DNA of 11,666 bases from Candidatus Shapirobacteria bacterium CG10_big_fil_rev_8_21_14_0_10_48_15 (GTDB lineage: Bacteria > Patescibacteriota > Microgenomatia > PFEM01). Location: assembly GCA_002793635.1 (NCBI GenBank), contig PFEM01000003.1:1-11666 (forward strand). The letters are read 5' to 3'. The translations under genes and the position numbers were made by a program. Shown piece after piece: positions 6,245-11,666 of the stretch. The notes below the pieces were generated by a model. It saw only the letters and a list, made by a program, of their open reading frames with translations, did not search any database and was not told the DNA's origin. Position 1 is the stretch's first letter. Each line of letters starts with the position of its first letter.

Positions 6245-8586
6245 GAGATTAAAACTAACCCTAAAATCAGACTGGCTAAGCTTATTCTAGCACCCCAAAC
6301 GAAAGATTGGGGCCGGTAACGAAACAAAACCTGATGCTGGCCAGCCGGCACAAAAACGGCTCGAAAAGCGTAATCGGCTCGATAAATTATCGTTTTTTGA
6401 CCATCAACAAACGCCTGCCAACCAGGATAATCACTGTCCGAAAGGAAAAGCAGCTGATCGGCATCACTCTCGGTACTCAAGACCACCTTATTGGTCGTAT
6501 AATCAACAATTTTTGCCTGACTTTTTGTTGCCGGCTGCAGCGGACGGGCCGGCTCTCTTTCCAAAAGAATGGTTTTGGCAACTTGAAAATCGGGTGCAAA
6601 AAATATCTCTTCAAACTCCCTTTGCGTCTCAAAAAGGCGGTATTCATCGGTCAAAAAAGCCCGGGGAGCCGCCGCAAGATTTTCAAAAACACGCCAGTTT
6701 TGGCCTTGCCAAACCAAGCGATAGCTTGCTTGCGGAAAAGTATTTTGGGTACTGGCATTTTCCAATCTGTCCAGAATAAATTTAACCCCCAAAAGATCCA
6801 AAAGTCGTTTTCTGGACGGATTAGTGGCCAAATCAGTTTCACCAAAACCGGCTGCCAGACAAGCATCGGAACGCGTCGTCTCATCAAAGCTTGCCGCCAT
6901 TTTTCCCTCACTAGAGGCAACGATCAATTCGCCATAACGCTTCGGGTAGAGAGGGTCATAGCCATCGGGCGAAAAAAGCTGGTATTGACTGGCAAAATTG
7001 GCTTGAACTGCGGCCATCCCATAACCCCAGAAACGATCAAAGCCCGACGCTTGCTGCAGCCAAGACAAAACTTGGGCCGGCGGATAAACTAAAGCCGAGG
7101 GAACAAAAGGGTTAAATTTATGAAAAAAATAAAACAAGTCGAGAATCGTCAGACAAAAAATTCCTAACAGAATCAAAAATTTAGTTTTTTTAAAAATCTT
7201 TGGCAAAAGACCAATTGCGGCCGCCAAGACCAGAAAAATCAAGCTGGAATAGCCAAGGCTTCGGTAATTGGCTTGCAACAAGCCCATCCCGGAAAAAAGC
7301 CAAAGCAACCCAAAAATAAAAGCCATCATCACTAAAGGCCACCCTTGGCTTGGCCGTTTTTCTCCAAACCACTGGTCAATTCCGAACCCTGCCAATATTG
7401 CCAAACAAAAAGAAGTCAGAAAAATCGCGTTGGTGGGCGAACTGGTCGAAAGCAAAGGCAGGCTAAACCGGTAAACAAGGCGGGCCAACGGCCAGGAAAC
7501 AAGCAAACTAAAAATGATGATGGTCATCAGGCTGAAAAAACGAATGATCGCGCTTTTTCCAAAACGAACCAAGGCAAAAAACGAAAAGAAAAGCGGTACC
7601 AAGCCAAGATAAGTCACTTTACCTGCATAGGTGTCTGTTAACCAATAATTTCGGGTGGCAGGATTGCCGAAAAAATCAGGCACCAAAAGCATCAGCAGCT
7701 GTTGCGGCTGAATCAGCAGCTTTTCCACCAAAAACTGATAATCATGAGGCGCGCGCGCCGCATTCCTAATCAGTTCTCCGGTCGGCACTAGCTGAATCGC
7801 GGCCGCCCCTAAAGATAAGAACGCCAGGAGAGCAATTTTAAAACTAAAATTTACCTTTTGCTTAACCGGCCAAGCTCGATGCCAAATTCGCAAAAAAATA
7901 TAAAGCAGCAGAAAAGCAAACCCCAGGCCAGCAGAAGGCAAATGGCCGGCAAGAAACGGTAAGGTCAAACTCAAAAAAAACCAAAGCCCTTGCCAGAAGT
8001 TGTTTTTTTTAAGCAGCTTCTCAAAAAAGTAGGCGGCGACTGGCATCCAGGCAACGGTTTGGTCGATAATATTGTATTCCAGAAAAACCGTCATAAAGCC
8101 ACCATAAGCAAAAGCTAGTCCGGCCAAAAAAGCGCCTTTTTTTTGCAAACCGATTTCCCTGCCGAACAAATAGGTAAAAAAACCAGCCAGCAGTGGCTGT
8201 AGAATCACCAACAAGCTCCAGGCCACTGCCAGCGGCAAAAACAAATAAAAAATATTTAAAGGATAAAAAACGGCCGACTGAAAATTAGCCAAAAGCGGTG
8301 CTCCGGAAAAATTGTAAGGGTTCCACAAAGGCAACTCCTTTTTCTTAACAGAATCTAAGGACAAGGTCTTCCAGGGATAAATCTGCCGCAAGGTATCGAA
8401 ATATTGGGCTTTATGAGGAAAGCTGCCCGGCACATAGCCTAAATAGGAATAAGTCGACCACGGCGCATATTCGGCAATCAGTAAATCACCGGGGAAAGGA
8501 AGGCTGCCTTTTAAAAAAGTGGGCCAAAAAAAAATCATGGCCACGAGTAAAAAAAGCCCCAGCATCAACCAGTTTTGACGCTTCAT
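6220..8586 (-). CDS. YfhO-family polytopic membrane protein
   Basis: 788 residues. Family marks: FPGDLLIAEYAPWS near 31-44 (D34 in the first loop), QYFDTLRQIYPW at 61-72 and LWNPYNFSGAPLLAN at 87-101 followed by QSAVFYPLN. A long series of membrane helices follows, then an extracytoplasmic region of about 250 residues closing with DYPGWQAFVDGQ (719-730), PAG (747-749) and one last helix. YfhO proteins are GT-C-like; the Bacillus member has been linked to lipoteichoic acid glycosylation, which supports a role in decorating a surface polymer outside the membrane. The substrate here is unknown. Start: an ATG at 8670 is in frame, but it lies inside the upstream gene and would add 28 hydrophilic residues. 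The ATG at 8586 overlaps the upstream stop as TGATG and begins directly before the first helix (MKRQNWLMLGLFLL), so it is preferred. Confidence 0.88.
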   Translation of the reverse strand: MKRQNWLMLGLFLLVAMIFFWPTFLKGSLPFPGDLLIAEYAPWSTYSYLGYVPGSFPHKAQYFDTLRQIYPWKTLSLDSVKKKELPLWNPYNFSGAPLLANFQSAVFYPLNIFYLFLPLAVAWSLLVILQPLLAGFFTYLFGREIGLQKKGAFLAGLAFAYGGFMTVFLEYNIIDQTVAWMPVAAYFFEKLLKKNNFWQGLWFFLSLTLPFLAGHLPSAGLGFAFLLLYIFLRIWHRAWPVKQKVNFSFKIALLAFLSLGAAAIQLVPTGELIRNAARAPHDYQFLVEKLLIQPQQLLMLLVPDFFGNPATRNYWLTDTYAGKVTYLGLVPLFFSFFALVRFGKSAIIRFFSLMTIIIFSLLVSWPLARLVYRFSLPLLSTSSPTNAIFLTSFCLAILAGFGIDQWFGEKRPSQGWPLVMMAFIFGLLWLFSGMGLLQANYRSLGYSSLIFLVLAAAIGLLPKIFKKTKFLILLGIFCLTILDLFYFFHKFNPFVPSALVYPPAQVLSWLQQASGFDRFWGYGMAAVQANFASQYQLFSPDGYDPLYPKRYGELIVASSEGKMAASFDETTRSDACLAAGFGETDLATNPSRKRLLDLLGVKFILDRLENASTQNTFPQASYRLVWQGQNWRVFENLAAAPRAFLTDEYRLFETQREFEEIFFAPDFQVAKTILLEREPARPLQPATKSQAKIVDYTTNKVVLSTESDADQLLFLSDSDYPGWQAFVDGQKTIIYRADYAFRAVFVPAGQHQVLFRYRPQSFVWGARISLASLILGLVLISCLKRRPF

Positions 8587-10088
8587 CAATAATCCGCTCG
8601 TACTTGATAAAGCCTCATCGAAAATCTGGGGTCGGGCCGGGGATACTCCGCCACCAATTTCAAGGGCCAACTACCAGGCACTGCTACGGTTTCGTTAAAA
8701 ACAAAAAAAGTCGGTATTTTTGCCGCCTTGTCTAACACTGCCGCGGGAATTTCATTGACCGGAAAAAAACCTTTAATTTCAACATTGGGATTGTCCCAAA
8801 GATAAAGTTCTAAAGAGGCCGGCATTAGGCCAAAAGTGCCCTCGGTGGCAATAAAGATTTTTTTGTTTTCGGCCTCTTTTTTGGCCCAGGCAACAATCTC
8901 CTTGACGCCGTAACCGGCCGGCCAGCTTCTGATATACTGATCTTGATCGGACCGGGCAATCGCGGCCTTTTCGGGCTGAAAAAGAACTTGAAAATCCAGC
9001 CGCAAAGGCAAGATAAAAAATAAAAGGCCGATTAAAATTGACAGCCGATTATTTTTTAACCGCCTGGTGATCGTCTCTAAACTCCAGGCCGCTAGCAAAA
9101 GCAATGGCAAACTCATAAAAAAAATAAAGCGCGGGTAAAGCGTCTTGCCAAATAAAGTTAAAGCACTAAAGGGAGCCAGAAACCACAAAAACAAAAGCGC
9201 CTTGGGCCAAAATTGTTTCTTGTCCAAGCCAAACGAACCAACTGCCAAGGCAAACACCGGCCAAGTCAAATAACTAATCAGCCAATTCAGCAGACCACGA
9301 AAATTGCTTCTTAAAAAATCAAAGGGATGCTCCAGCCATTCTGATAAAGGGTGTACAAAAAAAGCATTTTTTTGCTCAATAATGTGGAAAAACGGCGACA
9401 ACCGCAAAACGCTGTAAATAACTTGCGAAATAATCACCGCCAACAAGGCCAAACCTGCCCACTTGACCAGCCGACGCCAGCGCCGCTGGCTTTGCCAGTC
9501 AAAAATAAGCAGAGTCAGCGGCAGAAAATAAATATTTAAAAATCCGGAGCTCTTGGTTAAAATGCCACCGCCTAAAGCCGCCCCCAAAAGCAAAGCCACA
9601 TCAAGTCGTCGGTATTTCACCAGCAAAACCGCCAGCAGCAAACTCAAAAGAGTCCAAGTCCCCACCAAGCCATCCATCAGGGCCATCCGGTCATAAACCA
9701 AAGCGAAGGGAAAAACTAAATAAAGCAGGGAAGCCAAAAAAGCCAACCGCCGTGACCGGAAAAGAACCCATCCCAAAATGCCGATGATCAGCATCGAAGC
9801 CAACCCAGTCAAAACAGAAACTAATCTTCCCGCTACGAGCGGGTCCGCCACCGCTTCCATCATCACCATCGTCAGCCAAACAAAAAGGGGCTGCTTGCCA
9901 TCAACCAAAGAAATAAACCGCCAATTGGCATCATTTTGGGCAATCTGGGCCCAACGAAGATAAATGGCCTCATCAACAAAAATAGGCCATTGGGTCAAAT
10001 TGGTCAGGCGAGAAGCAAGAAAAAAGGCGATTAAAACCAAAAAAACGGTGAGGCAATTCTTCTGCTTGGCCGCGACTTTGAAAAACAT
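8586..10088 (-). CDS. GT39/ArnT-like (PMT_2) membrane glycosyltransferase
   Basis: 500 residues. The first helix (about 12-28) is followed by the hallmark acidic loop FVDEAIYLRWA (D39, E40), then VDGKQPLFVWL (62-72), DRMALMDG (133-140) and GGILTKSSG (174-182). These are the conserved loop motifs of the dolichyl-phosphate-mannose mannosyltransferase/ArnT superfamily. D39 or E40 is the expected catalytic acid, by analogy. Such enzymes take a sugar from a polyprenyl-phosphate carrier and transfer it outside the membrane to protein, lipid or glycan; the acceptor here cannot be told. The C-terminal part (about 385-500) is soluble and extracytoplasmic. It is the first gene of the minus-strand cluster and its stop overlaps the next start by one base. 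It has no Shine-Dalgarno; a perfect TATAAT ends 8 bases before the ATG, suggesting a leaderless mRNA. Confidence 0.88.
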   Translation of the reverse strand: MFFKVAAKQKNCLTVFLVLIAFFLASRLTNLTQWPIFVDEAIYLRWAQIAQNDANWRFISLVDGKQPLFVWLTMVMMEAVADPLVAGRLVSVLTGLASMLIIGILGWVLFRSRRLAFLASLLYLVFPFALVYDRMALMDGLVGTWTLLSLLLAVLLVKYRRLDVALLLGAALGGGILTKSSGFLNIYFLPLTLLIFDWQSQRRWRRLVKWAGLALLAVIISQVIYSVLRLSPFFHIIEQKNAFFVHPLSEWLEHPFDFLRSNFRGLLNWLISYLTWPVFALAVGSFGLDKKQFWPKALLFLWFLAPFSALTLFGKTLYPRFIFFMSLPLLLLAAWSLETITRRLKNNRLSILIGLLFFILPLRLDFQVLFQPEKAAIARSDQDQYIRSWPAGYGVKEIVAWAKKEAENKKIFIATEGTFGLMPASLELYLWDNPNVEIKGFFPVNEIPAAVLDKAAKIPTFFVFNETVAVPGSWPLKLVAEYPRPDPRFSMRLYQVRADY

Positions 10089-10106
10089 ACAAGGGAATTA
10101 TACAAT
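10078..10106 (+). promoter_or_regulatory. Promoter of the plus-strand GT39-like gene, predicted leaderless
   Basis: -35 TTGAAA (10078-10083, 5/6) and -10 TACAAT (10101-10106, 5/6) with a 17-base spacer. A start about 7 bases after the -10 falls on the GTG at 10113. The -35 lies inside the first codons of the divergent gene. No usable Shine-Dalgarno precedes the GTG: AGG is only one base away from it. Confidence 0.65.
10097..10102 (-). promoter_or_regulatory. -10 box (TATAAT) of the minus-strand cluster, predicted leaderless
   Basis: Perfect TATAAT on the minus strand, 8 bases before the ATG at 10088, so transcription should begin at or next to the start codon. It shares two bases with the -10 of the divergent gene. 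No good -35 is seen at 16-18 bases, which weakens the call; TTGATC is present but only 12 bases away. Confidence 0.5.
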
Positions 10107-10112
10107 ATTAGG

Positions 10113-11555
10113 GTGATCAAAAAAATCTTCCTGGGAATAATTCTGCTGTTGGCCGTATTTTTGCGTTTTTACCGTTTGCCCGAACGGGCGACTTTTCTGG
10201 GCGATCAAGGCCGTGATCTACTGGAAGCAAGAGAGTCTTTACTGGCCGGCCAACTACCCCTGGTTGGCCCGCTTTCCAATGAAGGCGTTCATGCCGGCCC
10301 CAGCTATTACTACCTCATCATGCCTTCGCTTTTAATGAGTCATTTTCATCCTTTAGGGCCAATTTTGTTTACCACTTTTTTGGGAGTGATGAGTACTTAT
10401 TTAATTTATTGGCTGGGGACAAAATTTTTTGGTCAAAAACCAGCTTTAATTGCCGCCCTTTTGTATGCCACTTCCCCGCTCGTCATCCAACAAACTTCGG
10501 GCCTTTGGAACCCGATTCCGGTGCCTTTTTTCAGCTTGCTGATTATTGGGGCTATTTACCAAATTCAGGTTGAAAAAAAATACTGCTGGTTTATTTATCT
10601 TGGCCTTTTTTTAAGTCTGGCTGTTCAGCTTTATATGCCGGCCTATTTTTTGCTTTTCCCTGTTTTGGGCTGGTGGACCTTCAAAATTCGTGGCAAACAC
10701 TTTCCGTGGTCATTAATTGGCTTTTTAACTTTTGTCTTGGCTTTGCTGCCTTTTTTAGTTTTTCAATTTCAAAATCAATTTGTCGATTTCAAAAATCTGA
10801 TTCTCTTTTTGATGGAAAAACTCACGCTAACACCAAACCGATCCGTGACCAACCCCTTGGTGCTGCTGGCCCAGCAATTCCGGGCAATTTTGACGGTTGG
10901 GCCAAACTGGTTAATATTGTCTTTAGGGGCAATCATCAGCTTCTTGCCGCTAATTAAAGGTAAAAATCACTGGCACTGGTTTTTTTTGTCCTGGTTTTTG
11001 ACTGGTATTTTAGTTTTAACCTTCTTTCCGGGTTCAAGCTCACCGCACTACGCTAACTTTATTTGGATTTTACCCTTTTTGCTCTTGGCTTCTTTTTTTT
11101 CCCTGATCAAGAAAACTAAGCTGCTCTTCATTGGCGGCTTTCTCCTTGCCTTGATAAATTTGAAAACCTACCACAACAATTTTGCCGTCACCAATGACCT
11201 AAGCCGTGCAGAGACGGTCAGCCAATTCATCAGCCAAAAAGCCGGTCAACAACCGTTTTCAATTTTACTTTTGTCCGCCAGGTCGCCGTCCGACGCTCAT
11301 TTCCGTTATTTTCTCAAGCTCAATCAAGCTCCTGTCGAGCCCCTTAAAAATGAAAATGCCTGCCAACTTTTTTTGATTTGCACCCAACCGGTTTGCCCCA
11401 ACGAACAAACCGTCCAAAAAATGTCAGTGGTGGAAACCGAATGTCTGCCCCGCTGCCCGCCCCTGCAAGAGCAGAAAGCCGTTGATCTTAAACAATGGCA
11501 ACTGGTTACTGCCGCAACGCTTGCTGAAGCCCGGATTTTTCTATTCAAAAAATAA
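10113..11555 (+). CDS. GT39-like membrane glycosyltransferase with cysteine-rich tail
   Basis: 480 residues, the only plus-strand gene. A short basic start (MIKK) leads into helix 1, then the loop FLGDQGRDLLEARESLLAG (28-46), whose D31 (or D35) fills the place of the catalytic acid in GT39/GT83-type enzymes. It continues with VGPLSNEGVHAGPSYYYLI (51-69), in which GP..YYYL is a recurrent motif in this group. About ten hydrophobic segments run to near residue 360. The tail of about 120 residues should be extracytoplasmic and holds five cysteines (417, 423, 428, 444, 448), which could form disulfides. The GTG start is supported by the promoter position and by the immediate basic-plus-hydrophobic N-terminus. 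Likely role: transfer of a polyprenyl-phosphate-linked sugar outside the membrane; donor and acceptor unknown. It is transcribed divergently from the main cluster, so the two may be co-regulated. Confidence 0.85.
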   Translation: MIKKIFLGIILLLAVFLRFYRLPERATFLGDQGRDLLEARESLLAGQLPLVGPLSNEGVHAGPSYYYLIMPSLLMSHFHPLGPILFTTFLGVMSTYLIYWLGTKFFGQKPALIAALLYATSPLVIQQTSGLWNPIPVPFFSLLIIGAIYQIQVEKKYCWFIYLGLFLSLAVQLYMPAYFLLFPVLGWWTFKIRGKHFPWSLIGFLTFVLALLPFLVFQFQNQFVDFKNLILFLMEKLTLTPNRSVTNPLVLLAQQFRAILTVGPNWLILSLGAIISFLPLIKGKNHWHWFFLSWFLTGILVLTFFPGSSSPHYANFIWILPFLLLASFFSLIKKTKLLFIGGFLLALINLKTYHNNFAVTNDLSRAETVSQFISQKAGQQPFSILLLSARSPSDAHFRYFLKLNQAPVEPLKNENACQLFLICTQPVCPNEQTVQKMSVVETECLPRCPPLQEQKAVDLKQWQLVTAATLAEARIFLFKK

Positions 11556-11666
11556 TAAATAAAGGGCAAAGGGGGTCAAAATAATAAAAATCCAACCTAA
11601 CAGAACCAAAACCCAATCCCGCTTTTGGCGAGCGCCTCGCGGCAGCGGTTGATCTAAAAGGGAATT
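11541..11666 (-). CDS. C-terminal end of a membrane protein (partial)
   Basis: Open from the right edge to the TAG at 11543-11541, 41 codons. The visible end is a basic stretch (LPRGARQKRD) followed by a hydrophobic helix (WVLVLLGWIFIILTPFALYL) and LFFE at the C-terminus, the pattern of a last membrane helix with positive-inside flank. It converges on the plus-strand GT39-like gene and overlaps its last 15 bases. Other frames over this stretch lack such a pattern or are stopped. The family cannot be told from this piece. Confidence 0.5.
   Translation of the reverse strand, partial: NSLLDQPLPRGARQKRDWVLVLLGWIFIILTPFALYLLFFE

Noticed and set aside
6307..7092. Long plus-strand frame (261 codons) within the YfhO-family gene
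   Set aside because: It is antisense to a convincing YfhO-family protein, has shadow-like Lys/Arg/Asn-rich composition and no start signals.
8587..8670. Upstream ATG at 8670 as start of the YfhO-family gene
   Set aside because: It lies within the coding end of the preceding gene and would add a hydrophilic 28-residue leader; the TGATG junction at 8586 and the helix directly after it fit better.
9829..9843. Perfect hairpin CCCGCT-ACG-AGCGGG
   Set aside because: It encodes DPLVAGR-type residues that are plausible conserved positions in GT39-like proteins, has no REP-like ends and no second copy in the window.
11628..11640. GC-rich hairpin GCGAG-CGC-CTCGC near the right edge, a possible terminator
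   Set aside because: No T-run follows on either strand and it lies in the partial membrane-protein frame.
1..11666. TGA read as glycine, as in some CPR lineages
   Set aside because: TGA ends two genes exactly at coupled junctions (8586-8588 and 4703-4705), and no gene here needs an internal TGA.
1..11666. CRISPR arrays, tRNA or rRNA genes, insertion sequences with transposase
   Set aside because: No spaced direct repeats, no cloverleaf or rRNA-like stretch and no transposase-like protein were seen in reading both strands.

Overview
The window looks like a piece of a Patescibacteria (CPR) genome, most likely Microgenomates-like. This is inferred from style and not proven: very tight gene packing, moderate GC (about 43% in the one stretch I counted), and a run of very large polytopic membrane proteins of the GT-C/GT39, YfhO and 'PTPS-related membrane protein' types that are common in those genomes. 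TGA is used as a normal stop (ends of the genes at 8586 and 4703), so the recoded genetic code of Gracilibacteria/Absconditabacteria does not apply. There are no rRNA, tRNA or CRISPR features and no stretch over 300 bases without a gene.

Layout. Seven genes run on the minus strand from 10088 down to the left edge. In order of transcription they are: a GT39/ArnT-like glycosyltransferase (8586-10088), a YfhO-family membrane protein (6220-8586), two tandem paralogous PTPS-related membrane proteins (4703-6244 and 2997-4706), a small GC-rich cysteine-containing protein with its own promoter (2624-2899), a GT-C-like membrane protein (803-2584), and the N-terminal part of a Wzx/MOP-type flippase (1-785). 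The first four are joined by 1-, 25- and 4-base overlaps and are probably translationally coupled. A single plus-strand GT39-like gene (10113-11555) diverges from the first gene across only 24 bases. At the right edge the last 41 codons of another minus-strand membrane protein converge on it and overlap its end by 15 bases.

How the genes fit together. GT-C enzymes take sugars from polyprenyl-phosphate carriers and act on the outer face of the membrane, and MOP flippases move lipid-linked glycans across it. The set therefore reads as a surface-glycan or protein-glycosylation locus in which most steps are extracytoplasmic. No cytoplasmic GT2/GT4 glycosyltransferase or sugar-nucleotide enzyme is visible here. 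Three successive proteins share one C-terminal extracytoplasmic module (PGW...DGQ...PAG) attached to two different membrane cores.

Most notable observations: (1) a 61-bp REP-like double-hairpin element inserted in frame in the coding sequence at 3722-3782, adding about 21 charged residues between two membrane helices; a related half-element at 5593-5617 and a heptamer repeat at 4038-4065 lie in the same loop of the two neighbouring paralogs. (2) Divergent, overlapping promoters at 10078-10113 whose -10 boxes sit directly before both start codons, predicting two leaderless mRNAs. (3) An isolated 58% GC small gene with a strong promoter and Shine-Dalgarno sequence, of unknown function, lying among membrane genes with a different composition.
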